Assembly (NCBI RefSeq): GCF_020164535.1
Contig: NZ_JAIQZC010000004.1
Span: 328,195-392,194 of the forward strand
Source: Psychroflexus montanilacus
GTDB lineage: Bacteria; Bacteroidota; Bacteroidia; Flavobacteriales; Flavobacteriaceae
Length of the DNA: 64,000 nt
Direction of reading: 5' to 3'
Both the position numbers and the translations under genes were made by a program. The notes under the pieces are model-generated. The model was not told where the DNA came from, did no database searches, and saw only the letters and a program-made list of their open reading frames with translations. How positions within the stretch are numbered: the first letter of the stretch is position 1; each line of letters begins with the position of its first letter. Positions 1-9,057 of this stretch are shown here, in pieces.

Positions 1-72
1 CTCAATCAGCAACTCACTACTGTTGAATCCGAAGTAGAAAAGCCTTTAAGCGCTTTATTAGCTTTGCTTTAA
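1..72 (+). CDS. 3' end of an unidentified gene
   Basis: An open frame enters the window at base 1 and ends with a TAA at 70-72, giving 23 residues that finish in ALLALL. It is too short to name. It is in the same direction as the following DUF2007 gene, 66 bases away. It could be a chance open frame, but it is uninterrupted and abuts a co-directional gene. Confidence 0.4.
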   Translation, partial: LNQQLTTVESEVEKPLSALLALL

Positions 73-138
73 TAAAATCTAAATCTGCTTTAAATTTGCC
101 TTGTTAGTGATTATATTTCTTTATTTTTAGGATAAAAA

Positions 139-378
139 ATGAACGACTTCATCAAGCTAGCTGTATTCACGTATCCTCATGAATATACCGTGCTAAAATT
201 GCTTCTCGAAAAAGAAAATATTCGGTTTTTCTTTCAAAATGAAACGGTTATAGGTGTTATTCCTTTTTACTCCAATGCGCTAGGTGGGATTTTTTTAAAA
301 GTACATCCGGAGGATCTTCAAGAAGCAAAAGCTATTCTGGAAGATTACAATTTCGAAAATCATCTCCATATTGTTTAA
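139..378 (+). CDS. DUF2007-type small signal-transducing-like protein
   Basis: The 79-residue product matches the layout of the DUF2007 family: a short beta-alpha-beta unit beginning with a hydrophobic strand, then a YTVLKLLLEKENI helix and a C-terminal EDLQEAKAIL helix. The family is soluble and is described only as a putative prokaryotic signal-transducing domain; no enzymatic residues are evident. The start is the only ATG, preceded by an AT-rich stretch. It is the last gene before the gene-free region that holds the putative origin. Confidence 0.75.
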   Translation: MNDFIKLAVFTYPHEYTVLKLLLEKENIRFFFQNETVIGVIPFYSNALGGIFLKVHPEDLQEAKAILEDYNFENHLHIV

Positions 379-1217
379 AGACAGTCTTTTTATTTTTTTC
401 TACCCGTTGTGCATTTTAAAAAATTCTGTCAATTCGAGTGAATTTCACGATTGAAATGAGTGGAATTTGTATCGAGAATATGAATTTTTTGATTGGGTTC
501 TAGATACAATTTTTTTATCAAAAAATCACACGAACAGACATAATGCTATCTATTTCAATCCAAAATGCACAACTGGTTTTTTCTAATTCTTTTTGATAGA
601 TATTTTAGATCTGAAATTAGTTTCCTTTTCCACTTATCCACAATCTATAATACTATTATTCTTTTTTTATAAATTTTAAAATTAACTATGATGATTACTA
701 TTGCTCGTGTATAACTGGAAAACTTTTCTCTATTTAATTTTGATTTTTTAAAATTTGAGTTTATCCACAATTTATACCTATCCTTTTTTGGGTTTAAAAC
801 TTTGATTTACATAGATATCTAAAATAGTTATCCACAATTTCAATATCACTTTTCACAGTCAATTTTGAATAACTTTTTTCCACTTTCATGTGGATAACTT
901 TTGAAAGTGAACGCAAAAGTTTTTCGAAAATTGGTTTCTTAAAATTTTGCTAAATCAGATTTTTATCTATCTCTATTTTTAGTTTGATAAACCAAATTTT
1001 TTGTTCAGATTTTTTACTGAAGTTATCCACAGTTTATCAAAATTTGAAGCCTGCAAAGCGACTCCAAATTTGAAGTTTTCCACAATTGTTTATTCTTTAA
1101 TTTCTGTATGTTCTAAAGACTTATAAATCAGTCATCAAGCTATTAGGTGCTTCATCTTGCATTTCATTAATGAATTAAATCTTAACTTTGTTTCACTCAA
1201 TATTTAAATCTACACCC
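379..1217. other. oriC: putative chromosomal replication origin (oriC)
   Basis: This gene-free, very AT-rich stretch of about 840 bases carries five perfect DnaA boxes TTATCCACA: plus strand at 634-642, 761-769, 828-836 and 1023-1031, and minus strand at 889-897. One-mismatch forms occur nearby, for example TTTTCCACA at 1076-1084. Between the boxes are long A/T runs (roughly 900-1020) that would suit a DNA-unwinding element. No open frame of note is present. Two parS sites and the genes rnpA and mnmG lie within 11 kb, as near origins of many bacteria. dnaA itself is not in the window, which is not unusual in Bacteroidota. Origin function is inferred from box density and context. Confidence 0.75.
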
Positions 1218-1649
1218 ATGACAATTTCAATCGGAAATGATCACGCAGGACCTTCTTATAAATCCGCAATCAATGATTACTTAAAATCAAAATCTATAGA
1301 GGTCATCAACCACGGAACAGACACAGAAGATAGTGTAGATTATCCTGATTTTGTGCATCCTGTTGCAGAAGATGTGGAGAATGGAACTTCAGATTTAGGC
1401 ATCATTATCTGTGGTAGTGGAAATGGAGCTAATATGACCGCCAATAAACATCAGGGCGTCAGATCTGCTTTATGCTGGAATACAGAGTTGGTAGCTTTAG
1501 CCAAACAGCATAACAATGCTAATGTATTGAGCATTCCTGCCAGATTTGTATCTGTAGAAGAAGCTCTGGATTTTGTAAAAGTATTTATAGAAACGCCTTT
1601 TGAAGGTGGTCGTCATCAGAGAAGAGTGGATAAAATTGCTTGTCAATAA
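1218..1649 (+). CDS. rpiB: ribose-5-phosphate isomerase B
   Basis: The 143-residue product is a RpiB/LacAB-family sugar isomerase, interconverting ribose 5-phosphate and ribulose 5-phosphate in the cytosolic pentose phosphate pathway. Visible family marks are GNDHAG near residue 6, the catalytic-Cys loop CGSGNGANM from Cys65, and HNNANVL around residues 98-104 (HNDANVL in most relatives). I chose the ATG at 1218 rather than an upstream in-frame ATG at 1188, because the family begins directly with the first beta strand (MTISIGND). It heads a tight three-gene run with the cation transporter (6-base gap) and the acetyltransferase. Confidence 0.92.
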   Translation: MTISIGNDHAGPSYKSAINDYLKSKSIEVINHGTDTEDSVDYPDFVHPVAEDVENGTSDLGIIICGSGNGANMTANKHQGVRSALCWNTELVALAKQHNNANVLSIPARFVSVEEALDFVKVFIETPFEGGRHQRRVDKIACQ

Positions 1650-1655
1650 TCTATT

Positions 1656-2552
1656 TTGAGCCACACTCATTCACATCAGCGTTCCCAAAAGAACTTACTC
1701 TTTTCTATTGTCCTTAATATAGGTATCACCGTTTCTCAGGTTATAGGGGGTTTCTTAAGTGGAAGTTTGGCTTTACTCTCGGATGCTCTTCATAATTTTA
1801 CAGATGTAGTTTCTCTTATCATCAGTTACGTAGCTTCCAAATTTTCTGCTAAAAGTGCTACTTCCAACAGAACATTTGGTTACAAAAGGGCTGAAATTTT
1901 GGCCGCCTTCGTTAATTCTGCGAGTCTTATCATTATAGCTATTATTCTTATAAAAGAATCTTTTGTTCATTTTTTCAACCCAAAAATTATCAATTCAGAT
2001 TTAGTCATCTGGCTTTCAGCCCTGGCTATAGTTGGGAATGGACTAAGTGTTTTACTTCTTTTGAAGGATAGAAAAACCAATATGAATTTAACCTCTGCTT
2101 ATTTTCATTTACTCACAGATATGCTTGCCTCTGTAGCGGTTTTGATAGGTGGATTACTGATGAAATTTTATGGGATTTTCTGGGTAGATAGCGTACTAAC
2201 CTTTTTGATTGCTGTTTATCTTATTTACGTTGGTGTCAAATTATTCAAAGGCTCTTTTAAAGTCCTTATGCTTTACACCCCTGCCCAAATTGATATCGAA
2301 GAAATTGTCACCAAAGTAAATGCTTTTCCTCTTGTTAAAAATATGCATCATGTGCATATTTGGCAACTCAATGAAGATGAATTGCATCTGGAAGCTGAAA
2401 TTGATTTTGAAGAAGATATTACACTCTCTACTTTTGATAACCTACTTGTTGAAATCGAAACTATCTTATTGCAAGAGTATGGGATCAACCACATTACAAT
2501 TCAGCCAGAATTCAATAAATCAGACAATAAAAACATTATAGTTCAAGACTAA
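1656..2552 (+). CDS. cation diffusion facilitator (CDF) zinc/cobalt exporter
   Basis: The 298-residue inner-membrane protein has six predicted helices, a His-rich N-terminus (SHTHSHQ), the CDF metal motif SDALHNFTD (HxxxD, residues about 42-50), a second HxxxD (AYFHLLTD) in helix 5, and a C-terminal cytoplasmic domain with HHVHIWQL. Proteins of this family (CzcD, ZitB) export Zn2+ or Co2+ by proton antiport. The start codon appears to be TTG at 1656: no ATG is available until residue 72, and the frame is closed just upstream by the rpiB stop region. It overlaps the next gene by one base (TAATG), suggesting translational coupling. Confidence 0.88.
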   Translation: MSHTHSHQRSQKNLLFSIVLNIGITVSQVIGGFLSGSLALLSDALHNFTDVVSLIISYVASKFSAKSATSNRTFGYKRAEILAAFVNSASLIIIAIILIKESFVHFFNPKIINSDLVIWLSALAIVGNGLSVLLLLKDRKTNMNLTSAYFHLLTDMLASVAVLIGGLLMKFYGIFWVDSVLTFLIAVYLIYVGVKLFKGSFKVLMLYTPAQIDIEEIVTKVNAFPLVKNMHHVHIWQLNEDELHLEAEIDFEEDITLSTFDNLLVEIETILLQEYGINHITIQPEFNKSDNKNIIVQD

Positions 2553-2998
2553 TGACGCCAAAGATTTTACTTTTTTCTGAATTAACCACCAGACAAATTT
2601 ATGATATTCTTCAGCTTCGTTCTGAAGTGTTTGTTGTTGAACAAGACTGTGTGTATCAAGACATTGATGGACATGATGACAAAGCTTACCATGTTTTGTT
2701 TTACGATGAACAGATTCTGGTCGCCTATTCCAGGATCTTACCTCCGGGGGCTTATTTTGATGAGTTGAGCATTGGCAGAGTCATTGTAAAAGAAACACAT
2801 CGAAGTCAAAAGTTAGGACATGAGTTGATGAAAACCAGCATTGATTTTTCTTTAAAAACTTTTCCAAAATCAATGATTAAAATCTCGGCACAGCAGTATT
2901 TGATCAAGTTTTATGAGAGCCACGGATTTGTGATTTCTGGTGAAGGTTATCTGGAAGATGGTATTCCTCATATCAGTATGAAGCTTGAAAGTCACTAA
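2552..2998 (+). CDS. GNAT-family N-acetyltransferase, ElaA-like
   Basis: The 148-residue protein fits the ElaA subgroup of GNAT acetyltransferases: LRSEVFVVEQDCVYQDIDGHD near residues 22-42 is the subgroup signature, and IGRVIVKETHRSQKLGHELM is the acetyl-CoA-binding motif A. FYESHGF near residue 125 is the typical motif B. The substrate is unknown for this group. The ATG overlaps the stop of the transporter gene by one base. It ends 6 bases from the convergent protease gene. Confidence 0.85.
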   Translation: MTPKILLFSELTTRQIYDILQLRSEVFVVEQDCVYQDIDGHDDKAYHVLFYDEQILVAYSRILPPGAYFDELSIGRVIVKETHRSQKLGHELMKTSIDFSLKTFPKSMIKISAQQYLIKFYESHGFVISGEGYLEDGIPHISMKLESH

Positions 2999-3004
2999 CT
3001 TCCT

Positions 3005-4627
3005 TTATTCATAGCCAAGAACTTCTCTATACCTATTTGAATTTTTCAATACTGAACTCGCTTCTTTGATGACTTCGCCTTCTTCGGTATAATAAGTGTA
3101 GACAGCTTCATCGTAGCCTAATTTTCTCAAAACACCTTCTGTAATCAACTTCTGAAGGGTTTCCTCTTCTTTCTGAAAGGCTTTCTCTTTTTCTTTATTC
3201 AATTGCTTCTGAAGTTCAGTTAAGGACGATTCAATGGACTTTAAATAATCTTCAGAAGTCGCCGTCGCTTTTAATTCTTCAATTTTCTTATCCGTATCAG
3301 ACTCAAATTTAAATCCTTTTACATCTATAAACTTTTGAAATTCATCACTAAAATTTTTATTCGATTTGAAATCATCAAGAGTTAAGCCTTTATTTTGATT
3401 GACGTAATTCACACTGAAATCAAAAATGAGGTTGTCTTGCTTTAGTGCTTTTATCAGTTTGCTTTCCTTTTCGATAGCGACTTCAATATCGGGTTTTATG
3501 CCACCGCCGTCAAACACACTTCTCCCGTTTTTGGTTTTAAATTCAGTGTATTCACTTTCGTCTTTTCTGATGCTTTTCCCGTCCAGATAATCCAATGCCT
3601 GTATACATCTTCCACTTGGGGTGTAGTATCTGGAAATGGTAATTTTAGCCTGAGTACCATAGTTCAGTTTTTTTGGTCTCTGGACAAGTCCTTTGCCGTA
3701 ACTTCTACTGCCAATCACAACCCCTCTATCCAAATCCTGAAGACTCCCCGATACAATTTCACTGGCTGAAGCAGAATTTTCATTGATCAGAACAGCAACT
3801 GGAATTTCAGTATCGATGGCTTTGTTTTGAGTGGTATAAGACTGATTATACTTCTCAATTGCCGATTTTGTAAAGGTGATGGTAGTGCCTTTTTCAATGA
3901 ACACATTGCTCACATTCACTGCTTCAGAAAGTAAACCTCCAGGATTATTTCTTAAGTCCAAAATGACCTGAGTTGCTCCTTCTTTTTTCAATTCCTGAAA
4001 GGCTTCAATAACTTCAGAAGAGGCTGAACGGGTAAACTGGGACAGCACAATATAAGCTGTCTTATCTTCCAGTAATTTAAAGTAAGGCACTGCTTTTTCT
4101 TTTACAATACCTCTTTTTAAAGTCACAGTTTCGATACTAGAATTTCGATTTAATTTTAAAACAACTTCACTATCTGGAGCCCCTTTTAGCAGTTCACCGG
4201 CGTCTTCATTGTAATTTTTGACTTCAATATCCCCAATTCTGGTGATTTCATCCCCAATCTTCAGTCCGGCTTTGTCGGCTGGAGAATCTTTGATTAAATT
4301 CTGAATAACTATCGATTGCGGCGTGGTGATAATCTCTGCACCAATTCCTGTATAACTACCAGAATTGCGGATTCTGGCATTCTGGATTTGTTGCTCATCC
4401 CAATAGACCGTATAAGGATCGAGATCTTCCAGCATAGCTTCAATCGCGGTGTTCATCAATTCTGCTGGATTGACTTCGTCTACGTAATTCATATTCACTT
4501 CTTTATACAAATTAGTAAAGATTTCAATCTGCTTGGCGATCTCAAAAAAATCATTCTTGTAGGAGGTAAATCCGTAAGTTGTTATAGCAACTATAGAGGT
4601 AAGTAGTAAAAGCTTTAGTCTTTTCAT
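3005..4627 (-). CDS. C-terminal processing peptidase (S41 family)
   Basis: The 540-residue protein has an N-terminal signal sequence (MKRLKLLLLTSIVAITTYGF), a PDZ domain at about residues 85-165 (GIGAEI, SPADKAGLKIGDEITRI) and an S41 tail-specific protease domain. The catalytic Ser lies in ENSASASEIV and the general-base Lys in SYGKGLVQ. Relatives (CtpA, Prc) cut envelope proteins near their C-termini in the periplasm. The C-terminal 120 residues are charged and helical. The ATG overlaps the rnpA stop by four bases (ATGA), so the two are translationally coupled, an arrangement often seen in Flavobacteriia. Confidence 0.92.
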   Translation of the reverse strand: MKRLKLLLLTSIVAITTYGFTSYKNDFFEIAKQIEIFTNLYKEVNMNYVDEVNPAELMNTAIEAMLEDLDPYTVYWDEQQIQNARIRNSGSYTGIGAEIITTPQSIVIQNLIKDSPADKAGLKIGDEITRIGDIEVKNYNEDAGELLKGAPDSEVVLKLNRNSSIETVTLKRGIVKEKAVPYFKLLEDKTAYIVLSQFTRSASSEVIEAFQELKKEGATQVILDLRNNPGGLLSEAVNVSNVFIEKGTTITFTKSAIEKYNQSYTTQNKAIDTEIPVAVLINENSASASEIVSGSLQDLDRGVVIGSRSYGKGLVQRPKKLNYGTQAKITISRYYTPSGRCIQALDYLDGKSIRKDESEYTEFKTKNGRSVFDGGGIKPDIEVAIEKESKLIKALKQDNLIFDFSVNYVNQNKGLTLDDFKSNKNFSDEFQKFIDVKGFKFESDTDKKIEELKATATSEDYLKSIESSLTELQKQLNKEKEKAFQKEEETLQKLITEGVLRKLGYDEAVYTYYTEEGEVIKEASSVLKNSNRYREVLGYE

Positions 4628-4980
4628 TGGATCTCTTTTAAAAGCGTTCTGACGGTTTCATGAAGTGGTATTGAAGGTAATTTTACTTTACCAATAAAGA
4701 TAATCATTATGGCGTACTTCCCCTTAGTCTGCGTTAAGGTTTCTTTGTTCAGGCGATAGGCTTCCCGCAGCTGCCGTTTTATCCTGATGCGGTCCACAGC
4801 TTTTTTGAAATTTCGCTTAGATACACTTACACCAATGTTATGCGTTTCGTTTTCAAATTCAACATAGCGAATAAGTATTGGATACTTTTTAATCGTTTTT
4901 CCTTCCTCAAAAACTTTTTTAATCAGTTTTCTGGATTTTAGTTTTTCCTTTTCAGGGTATGTAAATGATTTTAGATTCAT
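4624..4980 (-). CDS. rnpA: ribonuclease P protein component
   Basis: The 118-residue basic protein carries the RNase P protein signature RNFKKAVDRIRIKRQLREAYR around residues 56-76, close to the family RNR motif. It binds the RNase P RNA and helps remove the 5' leader from pre-tRNAs. Length is typical. It lies between a hairpin that ends pgk transcription and the overlapping protease gene. In many bacteria rnpA sits next to the origin with rpmH; here rpmH is absent but the putative origin is under 4 kb away. Confidence 0.92.
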   Translation of the reverse strand: MNLKSFTYPEKEKLKSRKLIKKVFEEGKTIKKYPILIRYVEFENETHNIGVSVSKRNFKKAVDRIRIKRQLREAYRLNKETLTQTKGKYAIMIIFIGKVKLPSIPLHETVRTLLKEIQ

Positions 4981-4990
4981 TGGTTTAAAC

Positions 4991-5026
4991 TAAAAAGCAA
5001 TACCTATCTAAAAGTATTGCTTTTGA
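4991..5026 (-). terminator. intrinsic terminator after pgk
   Basis: On the minus strand a stem AAAAGCAATAC / GTATTGCTTTT with a 10-base loop (arms 4993-5003 and 5014-5024) is followed by a short T-run. It lies between the pgk stop and the rnpA start, so it should end pgk mRNA. Confidence 0.75.
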
Positions 5027-5045
5027 AATTATAAAAAGAGGTTTT

Positions 5046-6227
5046 TTAGTTTAAAGCATCAATACCAGGAAGGCTTTTTCCCTCCAGCATTTCCAGCATG
5101 GCACCACCTCCTGTAGATACGTAACTTACTTTGGTATCAAAGCCAAACTTCTTGGCTGCCGAGACACTGTCTCCACCTCCTACTAATGAAAAGGCTCCTT
5201 TTTTGGTCGCCTCCGCAATAGCTTCTGCCAAAGCGATGGTTCCTCTAGAAAACGTATCCATTTCAAAAACACCTAGTGGTCCATTCCAAAGTATGATTTT
5301 AGATTCAGCGATAACTTTTGAAAAATTCTCTCTGGATTTTGGTCCAGCATCCAGTCCCATCCAGCCTTCAGAAATCGCATGGATATCTTCTATCCTGGTT
5401 TCAGCATCATTATCAAATTCCTGTGTGACCACAGAATCCACGGGTAAATGGATTTTGACGTTTTGTTCTTCTGCTTTCTTGATGATATCTAAAGCCATAT
5501 CTTGCAAATCGTCCTCTACCAGCGATTCACCAATTTTTCCACCCTGAGCTTTTATGAAGGTAAAGGCCATACCCCCACCGATGATCAGATGGTCAACTTT
5601 GGGTAATATATTCTCAATGACAGTCAGTTTTGAAGATACTTTTGCTCCTCCAAGTACTGCGGTCACTGGTTTTTCTGTAGAATTTAATACTTTATCCAGA
5701 CTTTCGATTTCCTTCTGAAGTAAATAGCCCATGGCTTTATCTGCAAAGAATTTGGCTATAATGGTAGTTGATGCATGTGCTCTGTGTGCGGTACCAAAGG
5801 CATCATTGACGTAGACATCTCCAAGTTTGGATAGTTTCTCAGCAAAAGCTTCCTCTCCTTTTTTCTCTTCAGCATAGTACCTTAAGTTTTCTAAAAGAAG
5901 AATCTCTCCTGGTTTTAAGTCAGCAGCGGCTTCCTCAGCTTTTTTGCCCACACAGTCTTCAACAAATTTTACTTTTACACCAAGGACATCAGATACGGCA
6001 GCCTTAACGTGATTTAAAGAATATTTTTCTTCTTTTCCTTCGGGTCTTCCTAAATGGGACATAAGTATAGCGCTACCGCCATCTTCCATTATTTTTATGA
6101 TGGTTGGTTTTGCACCTTCTATTCTACTCTTATCGGCTACTTGAAAGTTTTTGTCCAAAGGAACATTGAAGTCGACCCTTACTAATGCTTTTCTATTTTT
6201 AAAGTTGAAATCATTAATTGTTTTCAT
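5046..6227 (-). CDS. pgk: phosphoglycerate kinase
   Basis: The 393-residue enzyme converts 1,3-bisphosphoglycerate plus ADP to 3-phosphoglycerate plus ATP in glycolysis. Seen: the N-terminal RVDFNVPLD substrate loop, MSHLGRPEG, the hinge region GGAKVSSK, IIGGGMAFTF, and the nucleotide-binding GGGDSVSAAKKFG near the C-terminus. Full length. It is transcribed divergently from holB. Upstream, a minus-strand TAAATTTG (6253-6260) with TTTTG 14 bases further upstream may be the promoter, though the spacing is short for the Bacteroidota consensus. Confidence 0.96.
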   Translation of the reverse strand: MKTINDFNFKNRKALVRVDFNVPLDKNFQVADKSRIEGAKPTIIKIMEDGGSAILMSHLGRPEGKEEKYSLNHVKAAVSDVLGVKVKFVEDCVGKKAEEAAADLKPGEILLLENLRYYAEEKKGEEAFAEKLSKLGDVYVNDAFGTAHRAHASTTIIAKFFADKAMGYLLQKEIESLDKVLNSTEKPVTAVLGGAKVSSKLTVIENILPKVDHLIIGGGMAFTFIKAQGGKIGESLVEDDLQDMALDIIKKAEEQNVKIHLPVDSVVTQEFDNDAETRIEDIHAISEGWMGLDAGPKSRENFSKVIAESKIILWNGPLGVFEMDTFSRGTIALAEAIAEATKKGAFSLVGGGDSVSAAKKFGFDTKVSYVSTGGGAMLEMLEGKSLPGIDALN

Positions 6228-6285
6228 CTATCCTGATTTTCTGAATTAACTTCAAATTTACTTAATTAATTTTTCAAAAGGCTTA

Positions 6286-6293
6286 TAGCTTTG
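6286..6293 (+). promoter_or_regulatory. putative -7 box of holB
   Basis: TAGCTTTG fits the Bacteroidota TAnnTTTG -7 element and lies 13 bases before the holB ATG. No clear -33 TTG is present at the right distance, so this is tentative. Confidence 0.4.
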
Positions 6294-6306
6294 TTATTTT
6301 AGCCAC

Positions 6307-7446
6307 ATGACATTCAAAAGCATTTTAGGATTAGATCATCTCAAAAGCCATTTGAGAAATAGTATTTTAAATAATAGGGTTCCTCATGCCCAATTATTCA
6401 CAGGGGCGACAGGATCCGGCACTTTACCTATGGCCATTGCTTTTGCCAGAGCGTTAATGATTCATTATTCATCCGATGCTCGTTCTTTATCTATCTCAAG
6501 TATGATGAACCAGCTCACCCATCCAGATTTACATTTTGTATATCCCATTAATACAACTAGTACCTCACCAAAAAAACCAGTATCCGAAGATTTTATCAAA
6601 GACTGGAGAAGTTTTATTTTAGACAATCCCTACCAATCCTTGTATGATTGGTATATGAAAATCGGTATTGAAAAGAAACAGGGATCTATCAATGTTGAAG
6701 AAGCTGCTCATGTGGTTAAAGCTTTGTCTTTAAAATCCTTTGAAGGCGGACCCAAGGTGATGATTGTTTGGTGTGCTGATAAGATGAATACAGCCGCCGC
6801 CAACAAGTTGTTGAAATTAATTGAAGAACCACCCACGAATACCTACTTTATTTTAATAACAGATTCTCCTGAAGACATCTTACAAACCATTAGGTCCAGG
6901 TGTCAGCGTCTGGAGTTTCCCCCTCTTGGCGAAACTGATATCGTAAATGGTTTATTAGCCGATTTCGATATTTCTGAAAACGATGCTATCAAGATTGCAC
7001 AACAATCTGATGGTAGTTTCTCCAAAGCAATACATTTGGCAGAACATGACTCTGATGATGAACAATTTGAACAATGGTTCATTATCTGGGTAAGAAGTGC
7101 CTTTCAGGCTAAAGGTAATAAGCACGTAGTTATCGATCTTTTGGATTGGTCTGACACCTTAGCTTCTGAAACCCGAGAAACCCAAAAGCGATTTCTTAAT
7201 TACTGTATTCAATTTTTTCGTCAGGCTTTATTAAATAATTATAAGGCGAAGTCTTTGGTCTTCTTGACCCCCTACAATGACAAATTCAAATTCGATAAGT
7301 TTTCCGAATTCATCTCGGGAGCAAATATTATTGACATTTTTCAGGTTCTTGAAGAAGCTATTTTTCACATAGAGCGTAACGGAAATGCCAAAATGATATT
7401 TTCAGATTTGTCTTTTCAACTGACTAGATTTTTGCACAAAAAATAA
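6307..7446 (+). CDS. holB: DNA polymerase III delta-prime subunit
   Basis: The 379-residue AAA+ clamp-loader subunit starts with a RuvB-like module: FTGATGSGTLPMAIAFARAL, a degenerate Walker A in which the Lys is replaced by Thr, as expected for the non-hydrolysing delta-prime. It also has NKLLKLIEEPPTNTYFILIT and the SRC motif IRSRCQRLEFPP near residues 198-209. It acts with delta and gamma/tau to load the beta clamp. The usual zinc-binding Cys cluster of proteobacterial delta-prime is not obvious, which is common in Bacteroidota. Monocistronic, and convergent with the OmpH-like gene across a shared hairpin. Confidence 0.9.
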   Translation: MTFKSILGLDHLKSHLRNSILNNRVPHAQLFTGATGSGTLPMAIAFARALMIHYSSDARSLSISSMMNQLTHPDLHFVYPINTTSTSPKKPVSEDFIKDWRSFILDNPYQSLYDWYMKIGIEKKQGSINVEEAAHVVKALSLKSFEGGPKVMIVWCADKMNTAAANKLLKLIEEPPTNTYFILITDSPEDILQTIRSRCQRLEFPPLGETDIVNGLLADFDISENDAIKIAQQSDGSFSKAIHLAEHDSDDEQFEQWFIIWVRSAFQAKGNKHVVIDLLDWSDTLASETRETQKRFLNYCIQFFRQALLNNYKAKSLVFLTPYNDKFKFDKFSEFISGANIIDIFQVLEEAIFHIERNGNAKMIFSDLSFQLTRFLHKK

Positions 7447-7480
7447 AGCCATCCTGAAAAGAATGGCTTTGAATTGATAT
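7445..7480. terminator. hairpin between convergent holB and ompH-like genes
   Basis: Arms AAAGCCAT (7445-7452) and ATGGCTTT (7463-7470) form an eight-base-pair stem that overlaps the holB stop codon. On the minus strand it is followed by ATTTTTTG, so it may terminate both convergent transcripts. Confidence 0.6.
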
Positions 7481-7497
7481 TAAAATGTAATCGCTGA

Positions 7498-8040
7498 TTA
7501 TTCTTCAGTGTCCTGTTTTTTCTTTTCTTTACTCGATCCTTCCTCAGCATTTAGTTTTTCTAGCACTTCTTCAGTAATATCCAAACCTTCTTTCGCATAC
7601 ATGATGTTTGCAGATTCATTGGATCCAAAAATATAAGAATAGCCTCTTTCTTTTCCGTATTCTGCAACGTAGTCTTTTACTTCTTCAATTAAAGAATCAA
7701 TCGCCTGATCGCTTTCTTGTCTCAACATTTGACTTTGTTGCTGTTGACGTTGTTGCAGCATTTGCTGTTTCTGCATTAATTCATTCTGTTTTTCTTCACG
7801 TTGTTTATTAGACATTCTATCCATTCCTTCCTGAAATTCCTGAACTTCTTTTTGAAACTCTCCAGCAACAGAATCTAACTCATCAGATAATGCCTGGCTC
7901 TTTTTTTCAAATCTAGCTTCTGTAGATTTCATTTTATAATAGTCCTGGATTAAAACAGTGTTGTCTACATAAGCAGTTTTATCTGGAGTACAAGATAAAA
8001 TGGATCCAACAACGGCTAAGCTTAAAATTATTTTTTTCAT
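7498..8040 (-). CDS. OmpH/Skp-family periplasmic chaperone-like lipoprotein
   Basis: The 180-residue protein has a lipoprotein signal (MKKIILSLAVVGSILSC, lipobox Cys17) followed by a long coiled coil rich in Gln, Glu and Met (residues about 45-120) and a C-terminal segment (YSYIFGSNESANIMYA) typical of the OmpH/Skp fold. Skp trimers hold unfolded outer-membrane proteins in the periplasm; the lipid anchor here would tether it. The acidic/basic tail GSSKEKKKQDTEE is disordered. A canonical promoter lies just upstream. Confidence 0.85.
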   Translation of the reverse strand: MKKIILSLAVVGSILSCTPDKTAYVDNTVLIQDYYKMKSTEARFEKKSQALSDELDSVAGEFQKEVQEFQEGMDRMSNKQREEKQNELMQKQQMLQQRQQQQSQMLRQESDQAIDSLIEEVKDYVAEYGKERGYSYIFGSNESANIMYAKEGLDITEEVLEKLNAEEGSSKEKKKQDTEE

Positions 8041-8057
8041 GATATATTTAGTTTTGA

Positions 8058-8087
8058 CAAATGTAAAAAAAGATGCCTAAGCACAAA
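8058..8087 (-). promoter_or_regulatory. promoter of the OmpH/Skp-like gene
   Basis: On the minus strand TTTG (8087-8084), 18 bases, then TACATTTG (8065-8058): a near-perfect Bacteroidota promoter, ending 17 bases before the ATG. Confidence 0.7.
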
Positions 8088-8229
8088 GTTTTTATTAAGA
8101 TTATAAAAACCGATTGATATTATAGTTTTAATAAGCTTTTGTTATAATTTTATAGATGCTTATTTTGATTTTAAGAGCGGATTTCAATTCTTAAAGCATA
8201 ATCTATAGCAAGTGATCAGAAGATTGATT

Positions 8230-9057
8230 TTAAAGCCTCTTTTGCATTAAAAACAGATTAGAGGAATATTCTTTAGTTCGTAAGGCCTTTACATTTGAAA
8301 GTAGTCCCTGCCAAAGTCCAAATAGTCTAGAATTATCTCTATAAGACTCTGAAACCATTGAGATATAAATAGCATCAAATGGCATTGGGCTTATTTTGAT
8401 TAATTCTAAATTATGTTGTTTTGCAAGGTCCTTTATGTCGTCTTTACTAAAATGCCAAAGATGTCTTGGCACATCCCAGGCAGCCCATTTCTCTTTATAA
8501 TACAAAGCGTCATGAGATTTATAATTTGGAACAGCAATGAGTAACACTCCTTTTGAATTTAATCTGGAAACTAATTCCCCTAATGTTTCATTATAATTAT
8601 CTACATGTTCTAAGACGTGAAAAAGAGAAATGGCATCATAAGTCTTTTCTACTTCTGAAATTTCTTTATAGACCTTTATTCCATTCTCTTTTGCTTTTTG
8701 AAAAGCAAGTCTTGTAGGTTCTACTCCTTCAGCATTTATATTTTTTTTCTTTATATAATTTAAAAAATCACCTGTGCCACAGCCAAAATCCAATACAGAG
8801 TTTAACTCATCTGAATGACTTTTAATCAAATTGAATTTAGCCTTAAACATGTATTGCTTTACTACAGTATAAAGTTTATGTATAAGCGTTTTTTTATTTG
8901 ACTGATGTGAAATATAGCCTCCAAAATTATAATATTTCGAAAGGTTATTTGGTCTAGGCCTTGTTTCTAATATTCCATTCTCATCTCTTTCTAAACGAAA
9001 TTCCTCTTTAGTAAAAGCCTCATCTTTTATAATCAATTTTGAATAATCCATACGCAT
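8230..9057 (-). CDS. class I SAM-dependent methyltransferase
   Basis: The 275-residue protein has a Methyltransf_23-type core: motif I VLDFGCGTGDFLNYI near residues 90-104, acidic residue after beta-2 in AEGVEP, and post-motif DAISLFHVLEHVDNY. This pattern is common among enzymes that modify lipids, quinones or glycans; the substrate is not determinable. The start could also be Met3 (ATG at 9051). The start codon is directly abutted by a parS site. Its sequence looks more AT-rich than mnmG upstream, and its 3' side is a gene-free 190 bases, so it may be a later addition to the mnmG operon. Confidence 0.85.
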   Translation of the reverse strand: MRMDYSKLIIKDEAFTKEEFRLERDENGILETRPRPNNLSKYYNFGGYISHQSNKKTLIHKLYTVVKQYMFKAKFNLIKSHSDELNSVLDFGCGTGDFLNYIKKKNINAEGVEPTRLAFQKAKENGIKVYKEISEVEKTYDAISLFHVLEHVDNYNETLGELVSRLNSKGVLLIAVPNYKSHDALYYKEKWAAWDVPRHLWHFSKDDIKDLAKQHNLELIKISPMPFDAIYISMVSESYRDNSRLFGLWQGLLSNVKALRTKEYSSNLFLMQKRL

